Below the pieces are notes generated by a model. It worked only from the letters and a program-made list of their open reading frames with translations. It was not told where the DNA came from and did not search any database. Positions 17,855-26,377 of a stretch of DNA of 64,000 nucleotides are shown in pieces. The first letter of the stretch is position 1, and every line of letters starts with the position of its first letter. This DNA comes from Agrobacterium larrymoorei (GTDB taxonomy: Bacteria; Pseudomonadota; Alphaproteobacteria; Rhizobiales; Rhizobiaceae): contig NZ_JAAMFB010000022.1 in NCBI RefSeq assembly GCF_013322225.1, forward strand, positions 186,001 to 250,000. Reading direction: 5' to 3'. The position numbers were made by a program, and so were the translations under genes.

Positions 17855-18197
17855 TGCGCTTTTTCCCCAGTCGTTCGTAGATGAAATCCTCATGGCTCAT
17901 GCCCGCTTGCGCCGCGCCGATCTGCGTGATCGGAACGGGGTCTACAGCGGCTATTTTGAGGATAAAAAACAGATTTCCGCCAAGGCGGACCATCTCGTGC
18001 CAGTCACGTGACATGATGGCCGCCTTCTCCTCTGCCGTCAGCTTGTAGCGGTCGAGAAAGGCTTCCTCGTTGGCCTTGAATGCTTCCCGATTATCCGCAA
18101 TGCCGAGCGCCATCGCCATCTTGTTGATGCGGTAGCCGCGGATCGATCCAGCCCTGTCAAACAACGGGGTATCCGGGATTGTGTTTGTTTCAGCCAT
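17847..18197 (-). CDS. ligA: Type II extradiol dioxygenase alpha (small) subunit, LigA-like
   Basis: 116-aa helical subunit that caps the LigB active site. It begins MAETNTIPDTPLFD and carries YRINKMAMALGIADNREAF and RDWHEMVRLGGNLFFILKIAA, the latter lining the substrate pocket in LigA-type proteins. The start is ATG 18197 behind GGAGGAG; the open frame extends upstream without support. Separate alpha and beta genes differ from single-chain gallate dioxygenases (GalA, DesB), in which the two are fused. Confidence 0.88.
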   Translation of the reverse strand: MAETNTIPDTPLFDRAGSIRGYRINKMAMALGIADNREAFKANEEAFLDRYKLTAEEKAAIMSRDWHEMVRLGGNLFFILKIAAVDPVPITQIGAAQAGMSHEDFIYERLGKKRNG

Positions 18198-18894
18198 GGT
18201 CTCCTCCAAATTTGCGATCCAGCCAGCCAAGAATGGCGGACGAAACTTCTTGCGGTCGCTCGACAGGTGCGAAATGGCCGGCGTTTTCGATGACAACCAT
18301 TTCAGCGTCACCAACCGCATCTGCTATCTGCTGGTGTTGTTCTATTGGGCTCCAGTTATCCTGCCGGGCAGCAATCAACAGCACAGGGCAGGTGATCATG
18401 CCCAGATACGACGTAGCGTCGGGACGATCGATCAGGGCTCGGATCTGGCGCTCATGCACTCTCGCGCCAGCACGCAAGACCATGGATTTGAGGTGTTCGA
18501 TCAGCGCTTTATCTCCGGTACGTGCAGGGTCGAGCATGGGTGGCAACCACTGACGTGCCAGCTCATTCATATTCTTGTACCCGAGGTCGATCATCTGCTG
18601 CCGCTTGATTTCTTCTCCCTCGCGTTTGGGGCTGTGCCCCGTATTTGCAAGGACAAGGGCCTTGATGCGCGATGGCATCAATCGGGCCATTTCCAGCGCC
18701 ACGCGCCCACCCATCGAGTGACCGACCACAATCAAGTCGTGATTCGTTTCTTCCAGTAGCCGCTGACCCATATCTGTAATGGAACGGTCCCGCGTGACAT
18801 CGGCATGCAATGTCGGCATCCGCGCGTCATCGGCCAGTTGTTGCCAGATGCGCGAATCGGAAACGAGACCGGGAATAAGCAATAAAACAGTCAC
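18190..18894 (-). CDS. Alpha/beta hydrolase
   Basis: 234-aa hydrolase. GTG 18894 is chosen because GGGAGGAG lies 6 nt before it. Nucleophile elbow GHSMGG near residue 65, Asp in the ARQDNW stretch near 180 and His in ENAGHFAP near 210 complete the triad. First gene of the minus-strand operon leading to ligA, with an 8-bp overlap, so it probably acts on a pathway intermediate or a phenolic ester. Possible roles are hydrolysis of the methyl ester left when 3-O-methylgallate is cleaved, opening of the lactone 2-pyrone-4,6-dicarboxylate, or release of the aromatic acid from an ester. The sequence alone does not decide. Confidence 0.78.
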   Translation of the reverse strand: MTVLLLIPGLVSDSRIWQQLADDARMPTLHADVTRDRSITDMGQRLLEETNHDLIVVGHSMGGRVALEMARLMPSRIKALVLANTGHSPKREGEEIKRQQMIDLGYKNMNELARQWLPPMLDPARTGDKALIEHLKSMVLRAGARVHERQIRALIDRPDATSYLGMITCPVLLIAARQDNWSPIEQHQQIADAVGDAEMVVIENAGHFAPVERPQEVSSAILGWLDRKFGGDHG

Positions 18895-18948
18895 GATTTT
18901 CTCCTCCCGCGCCAATCAAGCGCGTAGGGATCGCTTTTGTCAATCGAA

Positions 18949-18958
18949 ATGGATACAT
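18949..18958. promoter_or_regulatory. Candidate GntR operator ATGGATACAT (9/10 match)
   Basis: One mismatch from ATGTATACAT, 55 bp upstream of the hydrolase-ligAB operon start. It forms a pair with the site at 19012 in the same divergent intergenic region, 63 bp apart. Confidence 0.5.
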
Positions 18959-19011
18959 AAAATGGCAATTCTGAGGAATTTTAGCTGATTTTGGCTGTAT
19001 TTGACGTATTA

Positions 19012-19021
19012 ATGAATACAT
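19012..19021. promoter_or_regulatory. Candidate GntR operator ATGAATACAT (9/10 match)
   Basis: One mismatch from ATGTATACAT, just upstream of the gntR reading frame, which suggests autoregulation. It also overlaps the most upstream ATG of that frame (19020), a reason to prefer a later start codon. Confidence 0.5.
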
Positions 19022-19091
19022 GCTATCCTGTGTGATGCTGGGACGGTTGCTTCTTCGCGAAATTCGACGGGAATGCTATAGCGTGACGAGT

Positions 19092-19853
19092 ATGGGTGCT
19101 GCGCGAGGTCAGAAAGGCATGAAAACAAGCGATGCCGCAACGCATGGCCGCAGGGCGGTCATCGAGCTTCGGGAAAAGATTGTTAGCGGAGAACTACCGG
19201 GCGGCATGAGGCTGTTCGAGGTGTCGTTGGCGGAAGAGCTGGACATCTCCCGCACACCCGTGCGTGAAGCCCTGTCACGCCTGGCTGAAGAGGGGCTTTT
19301 GGACAGGCTTCCGAATGGTGGCTTCGTCGTGCGCCGTTTCGGCTATTCCGATGTTGTCGATTCCATCGAATTGCGTGGTGTTATGGAAGGCACGGCTGCG
19401 CGTCTGGCAGCGGAGCGGGGCGTTTCGCCAGAGGCTCTAGCTGCGATTGTCAATACGGTCGACAGGCTGGATGCTTGTTTCGGCGTGGAAGCGGATGATG
19501 TCGATTTTGACGCCTATTCCGAGTTGAACGAACTTTTCCACCATCAACTGGCCGCGCTCTCTGGCAGCGATATCGTTCGCCGTGAAGTCAACCGGGCGAG
19601 CTCTCTGCCCTTTGCATCGCCGTCTGCTTTTCTTCCCGACAAAACTGAAATTGCGGCGTTTCGCCGTTCGTTACGTTCTGCGCAGGCGCAGCATCGTGCA
19701 CTGGTCGAGGCTATTGCTGCTCGCGAAGGCTCGCGTGCCGAATGGATCGCGCGCGAGCACGCTCGGACGGCTCGGCATAATCTGGAATACATTTTTGGCG
19801 AGGAGCCAGAGCTCCTGGCAAAAATACCAGGCCTCGCGATCATTCATCGCTAA
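19092..19853 (+). CDS. GntR-family regulator, FCD (FadR-like) subfamily
   Basis: About 253 aa. Winged helix at roughly 25-85 (IVSGELPGGMRLFEVSLAEELDISRTPVREALSRLAEEGLL), then an all-helical FCD ligand domain with ELRGVMEGTAARLAAERG, the ELNELFHHQL metal/ligand region and a C-terminal H-x-R-T-A-R-H segment. Start uncertain: ATG 19092 or 19119; the frame opens at 19020 but that ATG lies in a putative operator. Divergent from the hydrolase-ligAB operon and upstream of the LigM-like gene. Probable repressor of the methoxyaromatic genes through ATGTATACAT boxes, with an aromatic acid or ring-cleavage product as inducer. VanR-type vanillate regulators belong to the same subfamily. Confidence 0.83.
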   Translation: MGAARGQKGMKTSDAATHGRRAVIELREKIVSGELPGGMRLFEVSLAEELDISRTPVREALSRLAEEGLLDRLPNGGFVVRRFGYSDVVDSIELRGVMEGTAARLAAERGVSPEALAAIVNTVDRLDACFGVEADDVDFDAYSELNELFHHQLAALSGSDIVRREVNRASSLPFASPSAFLPDKTEIAAFRRSLRSAQAQHRALVEAIAAREGSRAEWIAREHARTARHNLEYIFGEEPELLAKIPGLAIIHR

Positions 19854-20031
19854 GAACCCTGACAGTACATCACGTAAGCATGTTAGGCGTCGCTTGATTG
19901 TCGCAGGCGCGCAGTATCATTGCTACGCAGAATTTCTGGAAATGATTTCTCTCGATCGCTGCCGCTTTTCTGGCTCGTTGTGAATGATGACCCCCAAATT
20001 TTCTCTCAGATATGGACTTGCTTTCTTTCTT

Positions 20032-20060
20032 TTGATGCGCCTAAATGTATACATTATAAC
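20032..20060 (+). promoter_or_regulatory. Promoter with embedded operator, LigM-like gene
   Basis: TTGATG (20032-20037) and TATAAC (20055-20060) are separated by exactly 17 bp, and the perfect palindrome ATGTATACAT (20045-20054) fills the 3' part of the spacer. A repressor bound there would block RNA polymerase. The coding start is 23 bp downstream. Confidence 0.65.
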
Positions 20061-20082
20061 TTGCACTTAGGGAGGAGTGACC

Positions 20083-21501
20083 ATGGCCCATAGCAGTCTG
20101 AATGATATTTTGACGGAAAACCCTGATATTGTAGGGCGTCTGCGGAATTCCCCTGTGGGAATGTATGTATACCCTGTTGTCGCCCCGGAATTCAGCAACT
20201 GGCGCACGGAACAGGCTGCGTGGCGTCACTCCGCCGTGTTGTTCGACCAGTCGCATCACATGGATGAGTTGATCGTAGAAGGGCCTGACGCGGAGAAATT
20301 CCTCGCCTATCACGGCATCAACTCGTTCTCGAATTTCGATCTCAATCGTGCGAAGCATTTTGTGCCGGTCACGCCAAACGGCCATGTTATTGGTGACCAC
20401 ATCATTTTTCGGGAACGTCAGGACAAGTTCATCCTCGTCGGCCGCGCACCGACATCGAACTGGCTGATGTTCTGCGCGGCATACGGAAAGTGGAATGTCC
20501 GCATCAAGCACGACCCGCGTTCGCCGTCTCGGCCGGAAGGCGAGCGTGTGCTACGTACTCACTATCGTTACCAGATACAGGGACCGGAAGCGCCGAAGAT
20601 TTTCGAGAAGCTGAACCGCGGTCCCGTACCGGAAATCAAGTTCTTCCATGTGGACTGGATCAATATCGGCTCCAAGAAGGTGCAGGCGTTGCGCCACGGT
20701 ATGTCCGGCGCGCCGGGACTGGAAATCTGGGGGCCTTACGAAGACAAGAGCTACATCCTCTCGTGCATACTGGAAGCAGCCAAGGAGGCGGGCGTCGACC
20801 TCGTGCGTTGCGGCAGTCGCGCCTACTCCACCAACACACTCGAGTCCGGCTGGATTCCGTCACCACTGCCCGGCATTTACACGGGCGATGGCATGATGAA
20901 GGCCTACAGAGAGTGGTTGGGCGCGGATTCCTATGAAGCAACCGGTGCCATCGGTGGCAGCTACGTTTCCGATAACATCGAGGATTACTATGTCACGCCG
21001 TTTGAGTTGGGATACGACTTCTACATTGGCTGGAAGAAAGATGACTTCATCGGTAAGGCGGCACTTGAAAAGCTGAAGGGTACGACGAACCGCAAGAAAG
21101 TGACATTCGAATGGAACGCCGAAGATGTTCTTGAGGTCATCGCTTCTGCTTTCCGTCCGGGTGAGGACCACTACAAATGGATTGACTTCCCACAGCCAAA
21201 CTATGCCTCAACCAGCGCGGATCTCATTTTGAATGATCAGGGCAAGCGCGTGGGTATGTCCATGTTCAATGGTTATTCTTACAATGAACGCTGCATGCTT
21301 TCGCTCGGTATCGTCGACGCCGATGTCGAGGTGGGTGACGTCCTGACACTCGTTTGGGGCGAGCCGGATGGCGGCTCCAAGAAAGCCTCTGCGGAAACTC
21401 CGCACAAACAGGCAAAAATTCGCGTTCGTGTGTCTCCAACGCCTTACGCACGCGAAGCCCGAGAGAACTATGCAGACAGCTGGCGCTCCAACAAGAGCTG
21501 A
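20083..21501 (+). CDS. ligM: Tetrahydrofolate-dependent aryl O-demethylase, LigM/DesA type
   Basis: 472 aa, the length of LigM (471). Glycine-cleavage T-protein (GcvT) fold that moves the aryl O-methyl group of vanillate, syringate or 3-O-methylgallate to THF, giving 5-methyl-THF and the phenol. Strong family stretches: YVYPVVAPEFSNWRTEQAAW, FDQSHHM, RHGMSGAPGLEIWGPYE and SRAYSTNTLESGWIPSPLP; Tyr248 in the last stretch corresponds to catalytic Tyr247 of LigM. The start is ATG 20083 behind GGAGGAG, with a GTG two codons earlier as the alternative. Transcribed alone from a promoter carrying the shared operator. Vanillate versus syringate preference cannot be read from sequence; the absence of ligC/ligI favours syringate and 3-O-methylgallate. 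Confidence 0.87.
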   Translation: MAHSSLNDILTENPDIVGRLRNSPVGMYVYPVVAPEFSNWRTEQAAWRHSAVLFDQSHHMDELIVEGPDAEKFLAYHGINSFSNFDLNRAKHFVPVTPNGHVIGDHIIFRERQDKFILVGRAPTSNWLMFCAAYGKWNVRIKHDPRSPSRPEGERVLRTHYRYQIQGPEAPKIFEKLNRGPVPEIKFFHVDWINIGSKKVQALRHGMSGAPGLEIWGPYEDKSYILSCILEAAKEAGVDLVRCGSRAYSTNTLESGWIPSPLPGIYTGDGMMKAYREWLGADSYEATGAIGGSYVSDNIEDYYVTPFELGYDFYIGWKKDDFIGKAALEKLKGTTNRKKVTFEWNAEDVLEVIASAFRPGEDHYKWIDFPQPNYASTSADLILNDQGKRVGMSMFNGYSYNERCMLSLGIVDADVEVGDVLTLVWGEPDGGSKKASAETPHKQAKIRVRVSPTPYAREARENYADSWRSNKS

Positions 21502-21555
21502 TCGATTCAAGGCGTTTCCAGTGGAGCCGTTGCGCACCGCTGGAAACGATCCCGC

Positions 21556-21599
21556 CATGAAAAGCCCCGCCAGACGACCAGCTGGCGGGGCTTTTCATG
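21556..21599. terminator. Strong bidirectional terminator
   Basis: CATGAAAAGCCCCGCCAG (21556-21573) and CTGGCGGGGCTTTTCATG (21582-21599) form a perfect 18-bp stem with an 8-nt loop, with A and T runs on the flanks, so it can stop transcription from both the LigM-like gene and the converging transporter operon. A second inverted repeat CGTTTCCAG / CTGGAAACG lies at 21513-21548. Confidence 0.85.
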
Positions 21600-21640
21600 A
21601 GCTGTACTGGCTGGAAGGAATGGAAAAGAAATAGACTGCG

Positions 21641-22342
21641 TCAGGCGACGCTCAAGTGTGAATCGAGTTCCTCCGGCGAGTTCAGGAGGGCATCGGCGCT
21701 ACCCCTGTAGCTGACTGCGCCGCGCTCCAGCACGATGACATCATCCGTCAATGGCAGAACCTTGCGTGCCTTCTGCTCTACGATGATGGCGGACATGCCT
21801 TCATCCGTCACGATGCGTCGGAGCGCAGCCAGCAATTCATCGACGATAATGGGGGCCAGTCCCTCAAGTGGCTCATCCAGAAGAAGCAGCCGGGGATTGA
21901 GCATCAGCGCGCGCGCCACAGCCAACATTTGCTGCTCGCCACCGGAAAGCTGATTTCCGAAATTGCGGCGACGCTCATGGAGCCGAGGAAACATGTGATA
22001 GACGCGCTTTAGCGTCCACGGACCGGGACGGGATGTCGCGTTAAGGTTTTCCTCCACGCTCAACGACGGGAAGATATTACGCTCCTGCGGAACCCATCCA
22101 ATGCCAAGGGCGGCACGTTGCTCCGGCCGGTGGCGGCTGATGTCCTTTCCCGCCAACTCTATCCTTCCACCATGGTGGGTGGTCACGCCGACGATGGTGT
22201 CCAGCAAGGTGGTCTTGCCCGCGCCATTTCGACCGAGCAGGGCGAGAGAACGACCTTCCTCCAGCTCGAGATCGACCTTGGCGAGGACGCGGGCGGCGCC
22301 ATAACCGGAGACGAGCTGTTCTATCCTGAGCAGCTTTGTCAT
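21641..22342 (-). CDS. Branched-chain-type ABC transporter ATP-binding protein (LivF family)
   Basis: 233 aa. Walker A GRNGAGKTT, signature LSGGEQQM, Walker B LLLLDEPLEGL, H-loop replaced by EQKA as usual in LivF. Last gene of the five-gene HAAT-type importer 21641-26205; its start abuts the LivG stop. The transporter lies inside the aromatic acid cluster and has the cluster operator upstream of its first gene, so uptake of phenolic acids rather than amino acids is likely; Liv-type importers for aromatic acids are known in alphaproteobacteria such as Rhodopseudomonas. Confidence 0.9.
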   Translation of the reverse strand: MTKLLRIEQLVSGYGAARVLAKVDLELEEGRSLALLGRNGAGKTTLLDTIVGVTTHHGGRIELAGKDISRHRPEQRAALGIGWVPQERNIFPSLSVEENLNATSRPGPWTLKRVYHMFPRLHERRRNFGNQLSGGEQQMLAVARALMLNPRLLLLDEPLEGLAPIIVDELLAALRRIVTDEGMSAIIVEQKARKVLPLTDDVIVLERGAVSYRGSADALLNSPEELDSHLSVA

Positions 22343-23088
22343 TACGCGTCCTCCCCGAGGTAAATTGCCTTGACCTGGGGATCTTTTGAAATTTCCGCGA
22401 CCGTTCCCTCCGCAAACAATGCGCCTGCCGCCAGAACCGAAATCCGGTCTGCGAAGGAAAAGACCAGATCCATATCGTGCTCTATCAGCACCACGGTCAC
22501 ATCGGGCGGAAGCTCGCGAACGATGGACAGAACCTCGTGCCGCTCTTCTTCCGGCACTCCCGCTGCCGGTTCGTCCAGCAATAGCACGCGGGGTTGAAGT
22601 GCAATCGCAAGGGCAATTTCAAGCAGTCTCTGCTTGCCGTAAGGAAGGAGCGTCGTGGGGTGGTCCATGACATCGGCAAGCTTGAAACGTTCCAGCAGAT
22701 TTGTCGCTTCTTCGGCCACCTCTCTGTCACGCGAAAGCGGCCGCCATATAACGCGGCCTTGACCCTTACGCTCACCTACCGCCAACATCATCGACTCCAG
22801 CGGTGTGAAATCGCCGAAGAGTTGGTTGATCTGGAAGGTACGGGCCAGCCCTTTAGCAACGCGCAAATGTGCCGAGACGCCGGTAATCTCTTCACCGGAC
22901 AGGAAAATCTGCCCGCCGTCGGTCGCAAGTGCCCCGGTCAACAGATTGATCAGTGTTGTCTTGCCCGCACCATTCGGGCCGATGAGTGCGTGTCGAGCGC
23001 CGTGGCTGACTTGAAGCGAGACATTGTTGGTAGCGACAAAAGCACCGAAACGCTTGCCGAGGTTGCGTGTTTCAAGAGCGAAACTCAT
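22342..23088 (-). CDS. Branched-chain-type ABC transporter ATP-binding protein (LivG family)
   Basis: 248 aa from ATG 23088. Walker A GPNGAGKTT, LivG-specific GLARTFQINQLFGDFTP, Walker B VLLLDEPAAGV, and IEHDMDLVF. The signature loop reads LPYGKQRLLEIA, the LivG form of LSGGQ. It overlaps the permease gene as ATGA; the longer open frame upstream is only a shadow of that permease. Works with the LivF-like partner as the ATPase pair of the importer. Confidence 0.9.
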   Translation of the reverse strand: MSFALETRNLGKRFGAFVATNNVSLQVSHGARHALIGPNGAGKTTLINLLTGALATDGGQIFLSGEEITGVSAHLRVAKGLARTFQINQLFGDFTPLESMMLAVGERKGQGRVIWRPLSRDREVAEEATNLLERFKLADVMDHPTTLLPYGKQRLLEIALAIALQPRVLLLDEPAAGVPEEERHEVLSIVRELPPDVTVVLIEHDMDLVFSFADRISVLAAGALFAEGTVAEISKDPQVKAIYLGEDA

Positions 23089-24116
23089 CGCGGCTCCTCC
23101 ATGACGGACGGTGTCATTGCCTTTTGTCGCTGACCAGCCACAGGTAGCCAGCGCCGCCAGGCCGCGATCCTGTCTCGACCGATCATGACGATGGCTACCA
23201 GGATCAGCCCGATCCAGAACATCCAGTATTGCGGTGTTATGACCGACAGCCAGTCCCGCAACAGCGTGAAGACGATGGCACCGAAGATACCGCCATAGAG
23301 ATAGCCCGTTCCGCCGATCACCAGAACAAGCAGGACATCGGCTGAGCGATGAAAGGCGAGAACATCCGGTGAAACGAAGCTGGATGTCTGGGTCAACAGT
23401 GCCCCCGCCATACCGGCATAGACAGCTGCAATCGTGTAGATAACGACTATTCTGCGCGTTGGCGAAATACCCAGCATGGCGGCACGGCGGCTGTTGCGCT
23501 TGATCGCTTTCAAGGACAGACCGTAAGGCGAATGCACGATGCGTCGCGCAATCAAAGTCAGAACCATCAGCACGATCAATGCATATATGTAGCCGGTGCG
23601 GCCCCACAGATCGAACTCGAACAGACCTAGAATAGGGGATATCGTGACACCGGAAAGGCCGTCCGCACCGCCGGTTAGCCAGGCGGCCTGATTGGCTATT
23701 TCCGCAAGCAGCATGGCAAATCCGAACGTCGTCATCAGACGGGTCAGATCCGAGCCGCGTAGAACCAGAAAACTGGAAAGCAAGCCGAACAGGCCACTGA
23801 CGGCACCTGCTATCACCAAACCTGTTACCGGTTCACCGGTATAGTCGCGTGCCAGAATGCCGGCGACATAGGCACCAAGTCCGAAAAATGCGGTGTGACC
23901 GAGCGAGACAATGCCAGCATAACCGAGGATCAGGTCCAGAGAGATGGCAAAGAGTGCCAGAACAGCAATCTCTGTAAGAATGAGCATGTGGGATGGCAAG
24001 ACAAAGATCATCGCGAACGCCGCGATCCAGATACCGATTTCCCAGATGCGCCAGCGATCACCACGCTCTAGCAAGGTGGCGGCTGTTTGTAGATTTCGTT
24101 GCTGAGCGTCGTTCAC
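23085..24116 (-). CDS. Branched-chain-type ABC transporter permease (LivM family)
   Basis: 343 aa, about 9 hydrophobic segments. Family marks: AISLDLILGYAGIVSLGHTAFFGLGAY, the cytoplasmic coupling helix SPYGLSLKAIKRNSRRAAMLGI, and VIGGTGYLYGGIFGA. Overlaps its upstream partner (LivH-like) by 4 bp and the LivG-like gene by 4 bp, so the operon is fully coupled. Confidence 0.9.
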   Translation of the reverse strand: MNDAQQRNLQTAATLLERGDRWRIWEIGIWIAAFAMIFVLPSHMLILTEIAVLALFAISLDLILGYAGIVSLGHTAFFGLGAYVAGILARDYTGEPVTGLVIAGAVSGLFGLLSSFLVLRGSDLTRLMTTFGFAMLLAEIANQAAWLTGGADGLSGVTISPILGLFEFDLWGRTGYIYALIVLMVLTLIARRIVHSPYGLSLKAIKRNSRRAAMLGISPTRRIVVIYTIAAVYAGMAGALLTQTSSFVSPDVLAFHRSADVLLVLVIGGTGYLYGGIFGAIVFTLLRDWLSVITPQYWMFWIGLILVAIVMIGRDRIAAWRRWLPVAGQRQKAMTPSVMEEPR

Positions 24117-24973
24117 CTGCCACCTTCCCGTCCGAAAATTCCGTGGGGCCGAAGGATCAGAACAAGGATCATGACGGCATAGATAACGAATGCGCCAAGT
24201 TGCGGCACATAATATTTGCCTGCAACATCGGCAATACCGAGAAGCATGGCGGCGATGAAGGGGCCGGTTATGGAGGAGGTTCCGCCGACTGTGACGACAA
24301 TCATGAAATAGATCAGGAATTTCAGCGGGAAATTCGGATCCAGGCCCAGCATGTCTGCTCCAAGCGCGCCGCCGAGCCCGGCGAGGCCGGAGCCAAGCGC
24401 GAACGTCAGAGCGAAAATTACGGGAACGTTGATGCCGAGGCCACGCGCGACACGGCCATCATCGACAGCGGCACGCAACTGGCTGCCGAAGCGTGTTCTT
24501 GTGAGTGCCAGTTGCAACGCGACCGCAAGAATTGCACAGATCACGATGATGAAAAGACGATAGCGTCCGATGTCGATACCGATAAAGTCGAAGCGTCCCC
24601 GCAATTCGGCGGGCAGGTTGATCAGCTGCTGTTGACCGCCCATGAAGTAATCGATGGCGGCAATCGACATGAAGACAAGTCCGATTGAGAATAGCACCTG
24701 ATCCAGATGCGGAGACTTGTAGAAGTGCCGATACAGGGTGCGCTCCAGCACCACTCCGATGAGGCCGCAAACAAGGAAAGCCGCCGGTAGGCACCAGTAA
24801 AATGAAAGACCGTAGCCATTCATCATGATGACGGTGATGTAACCGCCCGCCATCGCGAAAGCGCCGTGAGCAAGATTGACGAAATTCATCAGCCCCAGCG
24901 TAATCGACAGGCCGCACGCCAGTATGAAAAGCAGCATGCCATAGGCAATGCCATCGAACAGAATGGTCAGCAT
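24113..24973 (-). CDS. Branched-chain-type ABC transporter permease (LivH family)
   Basis: 286 aa from ATG 24973; the open frame begins four codons earlier at a TTG. Hydrophobic throughout, with GIAYGMLLFILACGLSITLGLMNFVNLAHGAFAMAGGY at the N terminus and ALTRTRFGSQLRAAVDD-RVARGLGIN as the coupling loop, both standard for LivH. Forms the membrane channel with the LivM-like protein. Confidence 0.9.
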   Translation of the reverse strand: MLTILFDGIAYGMLLFILACGLSITLGLMNFVNLAHGAFAMAGGYITVIMMNGYGLSFYWCLPAAFLVCGLIGVVLERTLYRHFYKSPHLDQVLFSIGLVFMSIAAIDYFMGGQQQLINLPAELRGRFDFIGIDIGRYRLFIIVICAILAVALQLALTRTRFGSQLRAAVDDGRVARGLGINVPVIFALTFALGSGLAGLGGALGADMLGLDPNFPLKFLIYFMIVVTVGGTSSITGPFIAAMLLGIADVAGKYYVPQLGAFVIYAVMILVLILRPHGIFGREGGR

Positions 24974-25029
24974 GGATACTCGCAAGTTTTTGGCGCAACG
25001 GAGAGAGCCCCGCTGCGCGTTGCGTGTGC

Positions 25030-26205
25030 TTACTGTGCGGTGTTAGGGTCGCGAACCTTCGGGAAGGTCGCAAATTCCACGTTATAAAGCTCACCGTCGG
25101 CCTTCTTGACCTGACGGATGTAGATATCCTGAACGATGTCGCGGGTTTGTGGATCGATGCTTATCGGGCCACGCGGGCTTGTCCACTCCGCACCCTTCAT
25201 GGCGTCGATCAGCTTTGCTCCATCCGCATCGCCGCCGGTTTTTTCAAGCGCTGCATAGGCGAGATGCATTGCGTCATATCCGCCAACGCTCATGAAGTTT
25301 GGCCGCATGTTGTTGTTCGACTTGCGGACTTCGGCCACAAAAGCCTTGTTTTCGGGGCTGTCGTGATAAGCTGAGTAGAAGTGCCCAGTGATCACGCCGA
25401 GCGCAGGGTCTCCGATATTGTTCAGCAGATCATCATCGGTCACGTCGCCGGTCGCGATCAACTTGATACCGGCATCGGCAAGGCCACGATCGACAAACTG
25501 TTTCATGAACAGCGAGCCGACGCCTGAAGGCACGAACACGAAAATAGCGTCCGGCTTGGCATCACGCACGCGCTGAAGAAACGGAGCAAAATCCGGGTTT
25601 TGAAGCGGCACGCGCACTGCCTCAACGATTTCACCGCCTTCCTTCTTATATTGGTCGGTAAATCCCTTCTCGATGTCATGACCGGGACCGTAGTCGGAAA
25701 CCAGTGTGACCACGCGTTTTATGCCGTTCTGAAACGCCCAGGTCGCAACAGGAACGGCGGATTGCGGACCAGCCATGGAGGTGCGGGCGAAATAAGGCGA
25801 TTGCTTTACGATGGCCGAGGTTGTCGCCGACGTGATGATTGCCGGAATCTTTGCCTGGTTGAGAACGGGTGCAACAGCCATGGCCAGCGGCGTCAGCCCG
25901 AAGCCCATTAGCATTTTCACACCATCGTTGACGACAAGCTCCTGTGCGATACGTCTGGTCTGGTCGGCAGTACCCGCATCATCACGCACGACGAGTTCGA
26001 TTTTTTTGTCCGCCGCGGTGTCGCCATTGAGAGCAATGTATGCACGTACGCCAGCTTGGACCTGTCTGCCTGTGGACGCGAATGGGCCAGTTATCGGCAG
26101 GATGAGGCCGATTTTCACGACCTCCTGTGCATAAGCGCGCGAAAGATTACTGACCGTCAATGCGGATAAGGCTGTTCCTGCGATGAAAAACCGTCTGCTG
26201 ATCAT
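25030..26205 (-). CDS. Branched-chain-type ABC transporter substrate-binding protein (LivK family)
   Basis: 391 aa from ATG 26205 behind GGGAGG. Signal sequence MISRRFFIAGTALSALTVSNLSRAYAQ, with a twin-arginine start, then KIGLILPITGPFASTGRQV, the classic type I periplasmic-binding domain (Peripla_BP_6). First gene of the transporter operon. Relatives bind amino acids, amides or aromatic acids; the operator at 26300 ties it to the aromatic regulon, so a hydroxycinnamate or benzoate derivative is the expected ligand. Confidence 0.9.
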   Translation of the reverse strand: MISRRFFIAGTALSALTVSNLSRAYAQEVVKIGLILPITGPFASTGRQVQAGVRAYIALNGDTAADKKIELVVRDDAGTADQTRRIAQELVVNDGVKMLMGFGLTPLAMAVAPVLNQAKIPAIITSATTSAIVKQSPYFARTSMAGPQSAVPVATWAFQNGIKRVVTLVSDYGPGHDIEKGFTDQYKKEGGEIVEAVRVPLQNPDFAPFLQRVRDAKPDAIFVFVPSGVGSLFMKQFVDRGLADAGIKLIATGDVTDDDLLNNIGDPALGVITGHFYSAYHDSPENKAFVAEVRKSNNNMRPNFMSVGGYDAMHLAYAALEKTGGDADGAKLIDAMKGAEWTSPRGPISIDPQTRDIVQDIYIRQVKKADGELYNVEFATFPKVRDPNTAQ

Positions 26206-26299
26206 GCTGTTCCTCCCGTTATATCTCTTCCCGGGACCGAGGATGCTTTTGCGTCTCCTCAGGGCAAAAGCGGAACGGGAAAGAAATTGATAGTTTATA

Positions 26300-26309
26300 A
26301 TGTATACAT
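26300..26309. promoter_or_regulatory. Candidate GntR operator ATGTATACAT
   Basis: Perfect 10-bp palindrome 95 bp upstream of the periplasmic-binding-protein gene, identical to the box in the LigM-like promoter and likewise followed, on the transcribed strand, by TATAA. It links the transporter to the O-demethylation and ring-cleavage genes. Confidence 0.62.
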
Positions 26310-26377
26310 AAATCAAAAGGCGAGACAAGTAGCCGTTTTGGTCGAGCGGATTTTGTTGCCGCGTTTGAGCTTGTCCA

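Noticed and set aside
17012..18197. Protocatechuate 4,5-cleavage as the main route
   Set aside because: LigAB could open protocatechuate, but no semialdehyde dehydrogenase (LigC) or pyrone hydrolase (LigI) is in the window while galB, galC and galD are, so the gallate-type route is preferred. Genes outside the window could change this.
20165..20172. TGTATACC-like sequence resembling the GntR box
   Set aside because: Inside the LigM-like coding region (codons for MYVYPV) and only a partial match; conserved protein sequence explains it.
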